From Pseudarthrobacter sp. fls2-241-R2A-127 (lineage in GTDB: Bacteria > Actinomycetota > Actinomycetes > Actinomycetales > Micrococcaceae), in the NCBI RefSeq assembly GCF_030209355.1, contig NZ_JARVSF010000045.1, positions 1 through 64,000 of the forward strand: DNA of 64,000 nt, written 5' to 3'. The notes beneath the pieces are model-generated. The model was not told the DNA's origin and searched no databases. It worked only from the letters and a program-made list of their open reading frames with translations. Shown here in pieces: positions 16,827 to 26,550 of this stretch; position 1 is the stretch's first letter; each line of letters begins with the position of its first letter. Made by a program: the position numbers and the translations under genes.

Positions 16827-17639
16827 ATGACCGACGCCGCAGGTACCGAAACCCAGCCCGGCCCGCAGGCCAGCGACCAGTACGTCCAGTCGCTGGCACG
16901 CGGCCTGGCGGTGATCCGCGCCTTCGATGCCGAGCGTCCCGTCATGACGCTCAGCGAGGTCGCGTCCCGCACCGGCCTGACACGCGCCACCGCCCGCCGG
17001 TTCCTGCACACCCTGGTGGAGTTGGGCTATGTACGGACGGACGGGAAGACGTTCGCGCTGACGGCCAAGGTGCTCCAGTTGGGATACGCGTACCTTTCCG
17101 GGCTGTCCCTGCCGCAGCTGGCCCAGCCGCACCTGGAAGAACTGTCCCTGAAGCTCGGTGAGTCCACGTCCGCCGCCGTGCTTGACGGCACCGACATTGC
17201 CTACATTGCCCGGGTCACCACCCGCCGCATCATGACCATCGGGATCACGGTGGGCACCCGCTTCCCGGCGTACGCCACCTCGATGGGCCGCGTGCTGCTG
17301 GCCCACCTGCCGGCGTCGGACCTCAAGGCGTACCTGGCATCAGCGGAGGTCAAGCCGCTCACCCCCCGCGCCCTGGGCAGCGTCCCGGAACTTCTGGCCG
17401 TGCTGGACACCGTCCGGGCGCAAGGCTGGTGCGTGCTGGACCAGGAGCTTGAGCTGGGCCTGATGTCCGTGGCCGCCCCCGTCTATGACGGTTCCAAAGT
17501 GGTCGCGGCGGTCAACGTGTCCCTGCAGGCCCAGTCGGTGGAAGCCAAACCTGACCGGGACGCCTACCTGGCCTCCGTGGCACAGGAAATCGTGGCGACG
17601 GCGAAACTCATTTCCGCCGACCTCACAGCCCGCGGGTAG
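16827..17639 (+). CDS. IclR-family regulator of the pca operon (PcaR-like)
   Basis: IclR-family protein of 270 residues, close in type to PcaR/PcaU/PobR regulators. The DNA-binding part reads VQSLARGLAVIRAFD...TLSEVASRTGLTRATARRFLHTLVELGYV. The effector domain keeps TSMGRVLLAHLP and CVLDQELELGLMSVAAPVYDG. Relatives respond to protocatechuate or 3-oxoadipate. It is the last gene of the pca cluster, 25 bases after pcaJ, and may be read both from the operon and from its own leaderless promoter. The hairpin just after it would end the unit. Confidence 0.88.
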   Translation: MTDAAGTETQPGPQASDQYVQSLARGLAVIRAFDAERPVMTLSEVASRTGLTRATARRFLHTLVELGYVRTDGKTFALTAKVLQLGYAYLSGLSLPQLAQPHLEELSLKLGESTSAAVLDGTDIAYIARVTTRRIMTIGITVGTRFPAYATSMGRVLLAHLPASDLKAYLASAEVKPLTPRALGSVPELLAVLDTVRAQGWCVLDQELELGLMSVAAPVYDGSKVVAAVNVSLQAQSVEAKPDRDAYLASVAQEIVATAKLISADLTARG

Positions 17640-17653
17640 GCCGGTCCGCGGGC
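17628..17653 (+). terminator. hairpin at the end of the pca operon
   Basis: Perfect 8-base arms GCCCGCGG (17628-17635) and CCGCGGGC (17646-17653) enclose the regulator stop codon. There is no T run, as is common for actinobacterial terminators. Confidence 0.5.
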
Positions 17654-17737
17654 CGGACAAAACCGAAAGGGACGACACAAAAGGTCTCTATCGCCCTGCT
17701 CCCACCAATTTCCCGGCATTCCTTCAGGTGCCCCTCT

Positions 17738-17743
17738 TAGGGT
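17738..17743 (+). promoter_or_regulatory. candidate -10 element of a leaderless start (export operon)
   Basis: TAGGGT ends exactly six bases before ATG 17750, where no conventional ribosome site is seen. Confidence 0.4.
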
Positions 17744-17749
17744 CCAGCC

Positions 17750-19282
17750 ATGACCTCAAAATCCCTTGTTATCAACCTGGGCCTGGGCGCCGTCATTCTG
17801 GCCCTCGGTGCAGGCACCTACCTCACGGCTACGGCGGCTGGCTCCACCACCCCTGCCTCGGCCGTCCGGACGGTCACGGTGGGCAAGGCGGCGATCTCTT
17901 CGGTGGCCACGGCTTCGGGCAATGTCGCCCCGCAAACCACCACCGTGGTCAGCGCCCAGAACTGCAGCGGCGTGATCCAATCGGTGGCAGCAACCTTGGG
18001 CCAGCAGGTGACTGCCGGGCAGTTGCTGGTGTCCATCGATCCCACCAACGCGCAGAACGCCTTGAACGCTGCCCAAGCCCAGCTCGATTCGGTGACGGCG
18101 CAGGCCAACCAGCAACAGGTCTCCGCCGCCGGCCAGGTGGCTACGGCAAACCAGTCCCTGGTGAACGCCCAGCAGTCCGCCGGCCTGGATTCTTCCCAGC
18201 AGTCCGCTGCCGTGGCCGCGGCGCAGAAAGCCGTCGATGCCGACAACGCTGCGGTGACCGCCGCCCAGGCCGTGCCGGTCCCCAGCCCGAAGCCTGTCAA
18301 CTGGACGGATCCGGTGGCGGCGGCCCAGAACCAGCTGGCCAAGGACCAGGCCGCGCTGACCCAGGCACAGAACCAGGCCGCCTCCACGCAGCTCAAGGAC
18401 AAGCAGCAGGTTGCCTCCGCCACCACTGCCTTGGGCAACGCCCAGAATTCGGCTGCCTCGGCAGGAGGCACCAACGTCACCAGCGCCCAGCTCGCCGTCG
18501 AGACGGACAAAGCGAACCTCGCCGCCTGCAACCTGACCTCGCCGGTGACCGGAACCGTCACGTCGGTCACCGCAACGGCCGGCGCGCTGACGGGATCCTC
18601 CTCGGGCGCCTCGGCGTCGTCGTCCGGGGGCACCGCCGGCGGTGGCTCGGGCGGAGCGTCGTCCGCGTCCGCCGGGGCATCGTCCTCCACCGGGTCAAAC
18701 TCCGGCAGCGGCCTGGTCACCATCAGCGACACCGGGCACCTGCAGGTTGTCGCAGGCTTCTCCGAGTCGGACGTCACCAGCATGAAGCCGGACCAGACGG
18801 CCCAATTCACCTTCCCCGCCCTGGCCCAGGATCCGGCCGCGGCGCCGGTCACCGGCAAAGTGGTGTCCATCGCCCAGACCTCGAGCACCACCAACGGCGT
18901 GGTCACCTATCCGGTGACGGTCTCCATCGCCAATCCGCCGGCAGGCCTGCGCCTGGGCCAGAGCGCCAACATTTCGGTCACCACAGCTACGGCCGACGAC
19001 GCCCTGGTGGTACCCAGCCTCGCCATCACCACCACGGGAAACCGGCAGACGGTCAGCGTCCTCAAGAACGGCACCCCGACGCCGGTGACGGTCACCACCG
19101 GGATCAGCGCCAACGGACGCACCCAGATCCTGACCGGCCTGGCAGACGGTGACCAGGTGGAACTTCCGGCAATTTCAAGCACCCTTGACACCGGCAGCAC
19201 CACCACCGGCGGAGGATTCGGCGCCGGCGGACTGGGCGGCGCGGGCACCCGCGGCGGCGGCACCCGGAACGGCGGCCAGTGA
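17750..19282 (+). CDS. membrane-fusion/adaptor protein of a MacAB-like exporter
   Basis: Adaptor subunit of an ABC export system, 510 residues, with an N-terminal signal/anchor helix. A barrel-sandwich (lipoyl-like) domain begins near residue 45 (ISSVATASGNVAPQTT) and is split by a long coiled-coil hairpin rich in Ala and Gln (about residues 100-255). A Ser/Gly-rich spacer at about residues 282-322 is unusually low in complexity. The beta-barrel domain and C-terminal part follow, ending in a glycine-rich tail. Gram-positive adaptors of this kind couple the ATPase and permease to substrates outside the membrane, often antimicrobials or peptides. The stop overlaps the GTG of the ATPase gene. 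Confidence 0.85.
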   Translation: MTSKSLVINLGLGAVILALGAGTYLTATAAGSTTPASAVRTVTVGKAAISSVATASGNVAPQTTTVVSAQNCSGVIQSVAATLGQQVTAGQLLVSIDPTNAQNALNAAQAQLDSVTAQANQQQVSAAGQVATANQSLVNAQQSAGLDSSQQSAAVAAAQKAVDADNAAVTAAQAVPVPSPKPVNWTDPVAAAQNQLAKDQAALTQAQNQAASTQLKDKQQVASATTALGNAQNSAASAGGTNVTSAQLAVETDKANLAACNLTSPVTGTVTSVTATAGALTGSSSGASASSSGGTAGGGSGGASSASAGASSSTGSNSGSGLVTISDTGHLQVVAGFSESDVTSMKPDQTAQFTFPALAQDPAAAPVTGKVVSIAQTSSTTNGVVTYPVTVSIANPPAGLRLGQSANISVTTATADDALVVPSLAITTTGNRQTVSVLKNGTPTPVTVTTGISANGRTQILTGLADGDQVELPAISSTLDTGSTTTGGGFGAGGLGGAGTRGGGTRNGGQ

Positions 19283-20000
19283 CCGTGGCCGCCGTCATCG
19301 AACTGTCCGGCGTCAGCAAGGTTTACGGCAAGGGCGAGGCGGAGGTGCGCGCGCTGGACAGCGTGGACATTTCCATCGAGCGCGGCGACTTCGTGGCCAT
19401 CATCGGAGCGTCCGGGTCCGGGAAGTCCACCATGATGAACATCATCGGCTGCCTCGACGCGCCCAGCACCGGAAGCTACCGCCTGGACGGCATCAACACC
19501 AGGGAGCTGGACGAGTACCAGCAGGCCCAGATCCGCAACCGCAAGATCGGCTTCGTGTTCCAGAACTTCAACCTGATCTCCAGGACCAAAGCGGTGGATA
19601 ACGTGGCCATGCCGCTCGCTTACGCGAAAGTGGGACGCCACGAGAGGCGCAGCCGCGCACTGGCCATGCTGGACACCGTGGGGTTGTCCAGCCGCGCAGG
19701 CCACAAGCCGTCGCAGCTCTCAGGCGGCCAGCAGCAGCGCGTGGCCATCGCCAGGGCCCTGGTGACCAACCCGGTCCTCCTGCTGGCCGACGAGCCCACG
19801 GGCGCACTTGATTCCAAGTCTTCGGCGGAGATCCTGGACCTCTTCGGAAACCTGCATGCCAGCGGACGGACCATCGTGATGATCACGCACGAAATGGATG
19901 TCGCCGAGAGGGCGGGCCGGGTGGTGCGGATGCAGGACGGCCGGATCGTCTCCGATATGCGCCAGCAGCCGGTGCCCGCAGGAACCTTCGCGGTGGCGCC

Positions 20001-20004
<4 letters not shown>
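19279..20004 (+). CDS. MacB-type ABC transporter ATPase
   Basis: ATP-binding subunit, 241 residues, of the lipoprotein-release/MacB family. Walker A is GASGSGKST, the Q-loop lies in IGFVFQNFNL, the signature is LSGGQQQRVAIARAL, Walker B is LLLADEPTGALD and the switch histidine is in MITHEM. It energises conformational export together with the permease that follows. GTG 19279 overlaps the adaptor stop, and its own stop overlaps the permease GTG, giving a tightly coupled three-gene unit. Confidence 0.93.
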
Positions 20005-21242
<1,238 letters not shown>

Positions 21243-21249
21243 GAAACCC

Positions 21250-21678
21250 GTGAACAACTCCAGCCCATACTCTCCGGACACCGCTGACGCCACCGAGGCG
21301 CTGACGGTTCCCGTTCCCCTGACAGCCCCGGAGGAGGACCACAGGTCCTTCCCGGACCAGCAGGCAGGGGCCGCGCCCGAGGACGAGCCCTTCATTCCCA
21401 AGAAACGGTTCACCCCCGGCCGCACCACAAAGATCCTGGTCTGCGTGCTGCTGGTGGCCGCAGGCTTCTTCGGCGGCACCATGGTGCAGAAGCAGCTTGA
21501 TCTGGGCGCCCGGGCAGGCCGGGCCAACTTTGGCAACTTCCAGGGGACCAACGGACGCGCGGGCGCTGGGGCGGCCGACGGTTCAGGCGCCCAAACGCCC
21601 GGCCAAGGCCGGCGCAACGGCAACAACAACGCCGCCACCGCCCCGGCGGCCGCACCCACAGGCGCAGCCGGCCAGTAA
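21250..21678 (+). CDS. single-span membrane protein, accessory to the export operon
   Basis: Not a recognised family. A predicted protein of 142 residues with a Pro/Glu-rich N-terminal cytoplasmic segment (about 60 residues), one membrane helix (ILVCVLLVAAGFFGGTMV) and an outer tail rich in Gly, Ala and Asn. GTG 21250 is preferred since AGGA lies just upstream; ATG 21235 overlaps the permease end. The tail resembles in composition the glycine-rich end of the adaptor protein in the same operon, so it may interact with it at the outer face. It is the last gene before a strong terminator. Confidence 0.65.
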   Translation: MNNSSPYSPDTADATEALTVPVPLTAPEEDHRSFPDQQAGAAPEDEPFIPKKRFTPGRTTKILVCVLLVAAGFFGGTMVQKQLDLGARAGRANFGNFQGTNGRAGAGAADGSGAQTPGQGRRNGNNNAATAPAAAPTGAAGQ

Positions 21679-21689
21679 CGCAACGCAGC

Positions 21690-21740
21690 AAAGGCGGGGC
21701 CGACGCCGGGAGTTCCCTCCCGTCGCCGGCCCCGCCTTTT
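21690..21740. terminator. bidirectional terminator
   Basis: A 13-base perfect arm (21690-21702) pairs with 21727-21739, with an inner 6-base arm pair (21707-21712 and 21717-21722). AAA/TTTT edges are present on both sides. It lies between the convergent export operon and MHS permease. Confidence 0.85.
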
Positions 21741-21757
21741 GCCGGGTGGGTTTGGCC

Positions 21758-23095
21758 CTACCGGACCGGGTTGCCGAGCTCCCGCAGCGGGGTCTTGGCG
21801 GTTTCGCGGGCCCACAGGGCGCCGGTCACAGCCAGGACGGATGACGCCGCGACAATCCAGGCCGCCGGACCCCAGTTGGCCTTCTCCGCGCCCACCAGGG
21901 CGGTTCCCAGCAGCGGGGTGAAACCGGCGCAAAGAATGCCGATCTGGAGGCCGATGGCCATGCCGGAGTAGCGGACCTTGACGTTGAAGAGCTCGGAGAA
22001 CCACGCCGGGTAGATCGCGTTGGACATGGCGTAGGTGCCTGCCGTGATCAGGGTGCTGGTGAGGAAGATCATCGGGATGTTTCCGGTGGAGATCACCGAG
22101 AAGTAGACGAAGATCATGGCTCCGGAGCCGAGGACGCCGCCGATGAAGATCGGCCGGCGGCCATACGTGTCGGACAGCCGGGCCATCAGCGGCTGGCTGG
22201 CCATGGCCAGGACATTTCCGAGGATGCTCACCCACAGCATGGTGGACGCGGGCACGCCCACGGACACGGCATAGGCCAGGCCGAACGACTGCATGAAGGT
22301 GTTGGTGACCGTCTCGAAGGACATCAGCGCCACCTGGAAGAACTGTGCCGGATGGGTCTGGAACATCTTGGCGAACGGCAGTTTCACCAGTTCACCGTGA
22401 TCCTGCTTTTCCTCGAAGACCTCCGGTTCCTCCAGCGAGCGGCGAACCAGGTACGCGACGATCAGCACCACGATGGAGAGCCAGAAGGGGATCCGCCAGC
22501 CCCACGCGAGCCGGTCAGCTTCGCTCATGGCGGCCACAGGCAGGAACGCCAGGGAGGCCAGGACGATGCCCGCCGAGATGCCGCTCATGGAGAAGCTGGC
22601 GAAGAAGCCGCGGCGCCCCTCGGGGGCTTCCTCCGTGGACAGGGCCGAGGCGCCGGCGGTCTCCGCGCCGGCGGAGAGGCCCTGCATCAGGCGCAGCAGC
22701 ACCAGCAGGGCAGGGGCCCAGTAACCGGCGGCATTGAAGTCAGGCAGGGCGCCGATGAGGAACGTGGCGCTGCCCATGAGGACCAGGGTGAGCACCAGCG
22801 TGTTTTTGCGCCCGATCTTGTCCCCCAGGTGGCCGAAAACGACCGCACCGAACGGCCTGGCGACGTAGGCGACGCCAAACGTTGCGAACGAGGCCAGCAG
22901 GGCGATGGTGGGGTCGCCCGCCGGGAAGAAGATCTTCGGGAAGACCAGGGACGCCGCGGTGGCGTAGATGAAGAAGTCGTAGTACTCCAGTGCGCCGCCC
23001 AGGAAGGCAGCCAGCGCAGCCTTCCGGGCGCGCTTGAGGCGGCGTTGGGCGTCAGGCGTGTACTGGGCCTGGGAGCCTGCTGCGATGTCTGTCAT
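21758..23095 (-). CDS. MHS-family (MFS) permease, second copy
   Basis: Metabolite:H+ symporter of 445 residues, similar throughout to the permease at 4665-5984. The start AAFLGGALEYYDFFIYATAASLVFPKIFFP and the loop motif GHLGDKIGRKNTLVL are conserved, and twelve membrane segments are apparent. ATG 23095 is chosen because AGGA precedes it and because the upstream in-frame extension would cross the operator. It is divergent from an AroE-like gene and an IclR gene, so it likely imports shikimate, quinate or a related acid. Confidence 0.88.
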   Translation of the reverse strand: MTDIAAGSQAQYTPDAQRRLKRARKAALAAFLGGALEYYDFFIYATAASLVFPKIFFPAGDPTIALLASFATFGVAYVARPFGAVVFGHLGDKIGRKNTLVLTLVLMGSATFLIGALPDFNAAGYWAPALLVLLRLMQGLSAGAETAGASALSTEEAPEGRRGFFASFSMSGISAGIVLASLAFLPVAAMSEADRLAWGWRIPFWLSIVVLIVAYLVRRSLEEPEVFEEKQDHGELVKLPFAKMFQTHPAQFFQVALMSFETVTNTFMQSFGLAYAVSVGVPASTMLWVSILGNVLAMASQPLMARLSDTYGRRPIFIGGVLGSGAMIFVYFSVISTGNIPMIFLTSTLITAGTYAMSNAIYPAWFSELFNVKVRYSGMAIGLQIGILCAGFTPLLGTALVGAEKANWGPAAWIVAASSVLAVTGALWARETAKTPLRELGNPVR

Positions 23096-23139
23096 GGGAT
23101 GTCCTTCCGCGCTGAAGGTAAGTGTGATCTTTATTTTGT

Positions 23140-23169
23140 ACGCATAACGAACAAGTGTGCGATATGCGT
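23140..23169. promoter_or_regulatory. inverted repeat ACGCATA-N16-TATGCGT between divergent genes
   Basis: A perfect 7-base inverted repeat lies in the 134-base region between the MHS permease and the AroE-like gene. It is a likely operator, probably for the IclR protein two genes downstream. The region is unusually AT-rich. Confidence 0.55.
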
Positions 23170-23229
23170 TTAGATAGAGAATACTAGCCAGTGAGGCCAA
23201 TCACAATGGCACTGCGCGAAAGGTGCGTC

Positions 23230-24069
23230 ATGACGAATCCTCCTGTTGCGGCGTCCCGCCTGCTCCTGATCGGGTCCGCTGCGTCCAAGGCCATGTCTCC
23301 CGGTCTGTGGAACCCCGTTCTGCAGCAACTGGGCAACGGCTGGACCTATGAACCCTGGGACGTCCCGGCAGGCGGCGACCTGCACACGACCAAGGCCAGG
23401 CTCCAGCAGCCGGACATCCTGGCGGCCAATGTCACCATGCCGCACAAGCACTGGGCCGCCGGGGCCGCTGACCGCGTCACCGCCCCGGTCCGGCTGAGCG
23501 GCGCCTGCAACCTCCTGGTCAGGGAGGCCGGGGAACTGGTGGGCTACAACACCGACTTCACGGCAGTGGAGATGCTGCTGGACGGGGCGGCCCACCGGCA
23601 CGCACTGCTTCTTGGTGCCGGCGGAGCGGCCAGGGCAGCCCTGATCGCCCTTCGGGGAAAGGCCGGTGCCGTGTCCATCACCGACCAGGACCCCCGGGCC
23701 GCCAAGGACCTGATGGACCTGGGCCTGGAACTTGGCGTTGATACCCGGACCGTCACATGGAGTTCGGCGCAGGACCTCGCCGCCGGCGTATCCCTGGTGG
23801 TCAACGCCACCCCCATCGGGAAGGACAGCTCGGACGCCCCGGCCTGGGGCAGCGCCCCGCTGGCGCCGGACGCCGTGCTCTACGACTTCGTCTACGCCCG
23901 CCACGCCACTGCAAGCGTGGCCCGGGCCCGAGGCCTGGGCGTCCGCTGCATCGACGGATGGGACCACCTCCGCGAGCAGGCGGTGGCCATGGTCCCGCTC
24001 CTGGGCCTGGACGGGCGGGTCCGAGGGCTGCTGCAGGAAAGGCTCCAGCATCTTCGGGAGAGGTCCTGA
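23230..24069 (+). CDS. shikimate dehydrogenase family protein, second copy
   Basis: AroE-family oxidoreductase of 279 residues. It has the substrate motif ASKAMSP, catalytic Lys73 (NVTMPHK), Asp109 (GYNTDF) and the nucleotide fold LLGAGGAARAAL. Unlike the enzyme at 7261 it has a Ser-type substrate pocket closer to biosynthetic AroE. Even so it sits with an MHS permease and an IclR regulator, not with aro biosynthesis genes, so it could be the catabolic shikimate enzyme of this unit. ATG 23230 has AAAGGTG upstream. Confidence 0.85.
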   Translation: MTNPPVAASRLLLIGSAASKAMSPGLWNPVLQQLGNGWTYEPWDVPAGGDLHTTKARLQQPDILAANVTMPHKHWAAGAADRVTAPVRLSGACNLLVREAGELVGYNTDFTAVEMLLDGAAHRHALLLGAGGAARAALIALRGKAGAVSITDQDPRAAKDLMDLGLELGVDTRTVTWSSAQDLAAGVSLVVNATPIGKDSSDAPAWGSAPLAPDAVLYDFVYARHATASVARARGLGVRCIDGWDHLREQAVAMVPLLGLDGRVRGLLQERLQHLRERS

Positions 24070-24158
24070 CAGCCGCCACCGATATGATCGGACAGGCGCT
24101 GAAGCCCGGCAACCCCGAGCGGTGTGCCACCGACGTCCGGAGAGGAACCGCAACGCCC

Positions 24159-24932
24159 ATGGAGGAGCAGGCAGGCTACTTTGTGAAGTCGGTGGAGAAG
24201 GCCTTCGACGTATTGCTCGCCTTCACGCCGGACCAGCCAAGGCTCACCGTTTCCCAGGTGGCGGCCGCGACGGACATGACGCGTGCCTCCGCGCGCCGGT
24301 TCCTGCTGACCCTGGCCGATCTTGGCTATGTCCGGGCCGAAGGCTCCGCTTTCGAACTGACCGCCCGGTCCCTCGACGTCGGCCGTTCCTACCTGGCCGG
24401 CCTGACCCTGCCCAGGGTGGCGGAGCCGCACCTGAAGGAACTCGCGGAGCACCTCAACGAAACCACCGCGTTGTGCATCCTCGATGGCTGGGACGTGGTT
24501 TACGTGGCCTGCGTGCCGTCACCGCGGCTCCTGAGCGTTTCCATCACCGTGGGCACCCGCTTCCCGGCCTGGGCCACCTCCATGGGCCGGGTCCTGCTGG
24601 CCGGCCTGCCTGCCGCCCGGCTGGAGGACTACCTTCAGTCGGTCCAGCTGCACCGCTTCACCGACCGCTCCCTGGGCAGCATCGAGGACCTGAGGGCCGA
24701 GGTGGAAGCGGCGCGGCGCAAAGGCTGGTCCATGGTGTCGCAGGAGCTTGAGGAAGGCCTCCGCGGCGTGGCTGTCCCCGTGATGCGCGGACACGAGGTT
24801 GTGGCTGCGGCCAACGTTTCCCTGCAGACCCACCGCGCCGCCGCCCAGGACATCGAAGCGACAGTGCTGCCCGAGCTGCTGGAAGCCGCGCGGCGGATCG
24901 CCCTGGATTACGGCGGCCCGGCGGCCAGGTAA
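24159..24932 (+). CDS. IclR-family transcriptional regulator
   Basis: IclR-family protein of 257 residues, very similar in layout to the PcaR-like protein at 16827. The winged helix reads FVKSVEKAFDVLLAFTPDQPRLTVSQVAAATDMTRASARRFLLTL, and the effector domain has ATSMGRVLLAGLP and SQELEEGLRGVAVPVMRG. It follows the AroE-like gene on the same strand and probably controls that gene and the divergent permease. ATG 24159 follows GGAGAGGAA (24139-24147) at a somewhat long distance; ATG 24084 in frame is an alternative. Confidence 0.87.
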   Translation: MEEQAGYFVKSVEKAFDVLLAFTPDQPRLTVSQVAAATDMTRASARRFLLTLADLGYVRAEGSAFELTARSLDVGRSYLAGLTLPRVAEPHLKELAEHLNETTALCILDGWDVVYVACVPSPRLLSVSITVGTRFPAWATSMGRVLLAGLPAARLEDYLQSVQLHRFTDRSLGSIEDLRAEVEAARRKGWSMVSQELEEGLRGVAVPVMRGHEVVAAANVSLQTHRAAAQDIEATVLPELLEAARRIALDYGGPAAR

Positions 24933-25048
24933 CTGTTTGCCATCCAAGCCGGCCACCCTACTCCCGCCGCGGCGCGCAGGGCTCTAGACTCAAGCCAACT
25001 GCGTGCAGCAGAGCCGCTGCAACGCCCTTCAGGAAGAGGAGGCTGCGG

Positions 25049-26230
25049 GTGAAACTGGGCATTCCGCGGGAACGCCGGGAGGGCGAGCGGCGCGTGGCCG
25101 CCACTCCCGATACCGTCAGGCAGTTGACCGGAATGGGCCTGGAAGTCCTGGTCGAAGCCGGGGCGGGCACCGCCGCCGGCCATTCCGACCATGACTTCCG
25201 GCAGGCGGGCGCGGAAGTCGTCCCGGAACTGGACACCTCCGCCGTCGACATCCTGGCCCATGTCCGCCCGCTGGACCAGGACACCGCCGCGGCCTTGAAA
25301 AGGGGAGCCGTCACCGTGGGGCTCGCGTCGCCGTCGTCCGAACTGCCCATGGTGCAGGCGCTCGCGGCCAGCGGGGTGACCTCCTTCGCCCTCGAACTGG
25401 TGCCCCGCATTTCCCGGGCCCAGTCCATGGACGCGCTGACGTCCCAGGCGCTGGTGGCCGGGTACCGCTGCGTGCTGGAGGCCGCCATCCGGCTGCCCCG
25501 CTTCTTTCCGCTCTACATGACGGCCGCGGGCACCGTCCCGCCGGCCCGCGTGCTGGTGCTCGGCGCAGGCGTGGCAGGGCTGCAGGCCATCGGCACCGCC
25601 AAGCGCCTGGGCGCGCGGGTGTTCGCCAACGACATCCGCCCGGCGTCGGCCGACGAGGTGGCGTCCATGGGCGGCACCTTCATCCGGCTGGACCTCGAAA
25701 CGGCGGAAGCGGCCGGCGGCTATGCCCGGCAGTTGAGCTCCGACGCCGGCACCCGGCAACGGCAGCTGCTGGCACCGCACGTGGCGCAGTCGGACGTATT
25801 GATTACGACGGCGGCAGTGCCCGGGCGTCCGGCGCCCCTCCTGGTGACACGGGAGATGGTGCAGGGCATGCGGCCGGGATCGGTCGTCGTCGACCTGGCG
25901 GCAGAGTCCGGCGGGAATGTTGAAGGCTCGGTGCCCGGCCAGGACATCCCCATCCCCATCGCGGACGGCTCAGGGCACATCACCCTGGTGGGCTTGAAGG
26001 ACCCGGCCTCGGCGATGGCGTCGGACGCCTCCCGCCTCTACGCCAAGAACGTGGCCAACCTGCTGGCGCTGATGGTCCGGGACGGCGCGCTGGCCCTGGA
26101 TTTCGATGACGAAGTGGTGGCCGGAGCCTGCCTGACCCACGACGGCGCGGTGCGGCACCGGCCCACCGCCGAACTGCTGGCGGCCCGGACCGGCGCAGCG
26201 GCCGCGGCCCGGCACGACGGAGCACTCTGA
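25049..26230 (+). CDS. pntAA: NAD(P) transhydrogenase subunit alpha part 1
   Basis: NAD(H)-binding, membrane-peripheral domain I of proton-translocating transhydrogenase, 393 residues. The start KLGIPRERREGERRVAATPDTV and the Rossmann stretch VLVLGAGVAGLQAIGTAKRLGA match the alanine-dehydrogenase/PntA family, and the mobile-loop region near GMRPGSVVVDLAAESGGNVE is present. In this organism, as in Rhodospirillum and many actinobacteria, PntA is split from its membrane part. GTG 25049 follows GGAAGAGGAGG. The stop overlaps the pntAB start. Confidence 0.95.
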   Translation: MKLGIPRERREGERRVAATPDTVRQLTGMGLEVLVEAGAGTAAGHSDHDFRQAGAEVVPELDTSAVDILAHVRPLDQDTAAALKRGAVTVGLASPSSELPMVQALAASGVTSFALELVPRISRAQSMDALTSQALVAGYRCVLEAAIRLPRFFPLYMTAAGTVPPARVLVLGAGVAGLQAIGTAKRLGARVFANDIRPASADEVASMGGTFIRLDLETAEAAGGYARQLSSDAGTRQRQLLAPHVAQSDVLITTAAVPGRPAPLLVTREMVQGMRPGSVVVDLAAESGGNVEGSVPGQDIPIPIADGSGHITLVGLKDPASAMASDASRLYAKNVANLLALMVRDGALALDFDDEVVAGACLTHDGAVRHRPTAELLAARTGAAAAARHDGAL

Positions 26231-26550
26231 TGGACGGGACGGCACTGCTGACCATTACCGTGCTGGCGGTGTTCGTAGGCTTCGAAGTGGTGTCCAAGGT
26301 TTCCAGCACCCTGCACACGCCGCTGATGTCCGGGGCGAACGCCATCCACGGGATCATCCTGGTGGGTGCCATCATCGTGGCCGGCCAGGCGGCGGACCCG
26401 TGGGTCCTGGCGGTGGCGCTGCTCGCCGTCGTCCTCGCCACCGCCAACCTGGTGGGCGGGTTCGTGGTGACCGATCGGATGCTGCACATGTTCCACGCAA
26501 AGAAGGACACCGTGAAGGCGGGCGCCCAGCCCAAGGCGGGCAGCAAATGA
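26230..26550 (+). CDS. pntAB: NAD(P) transhydrogenase subunit alpha part 2
   Basis: Small membrane subunit of 106 residues with three or four hydrophobic helices, forming part of the proton channel of transhydrogenase. The family core GFEVVSKVSSTLHTPLMSGANAIHGIILVGA is fully conserved. The C-terminus is short and Lys-rich. It overlaps pntAA by one base and pntB by four, so the three proteins are made in a coupled fashion to supply NADPH from NADH and proton motive force. Confidence 0.96.
   Translation: MDGTALLTITVLAVFVGFEVVSKVSSTLHTPLMSGANAIHGIILVGAIIVAGQAADPWVLAVALLAVVLATANLVGGFVVTDRMLHMFHAKKDTVKAGAQPKAGSK

Noticed and set aside
18590..18720. Ser/Gly-rich stretch as a possible tandem repeat or mobile insertion
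   Set aside because: It is an in-frame low-complexity linker within the adaptor protein without exact repeats at the DNA level.
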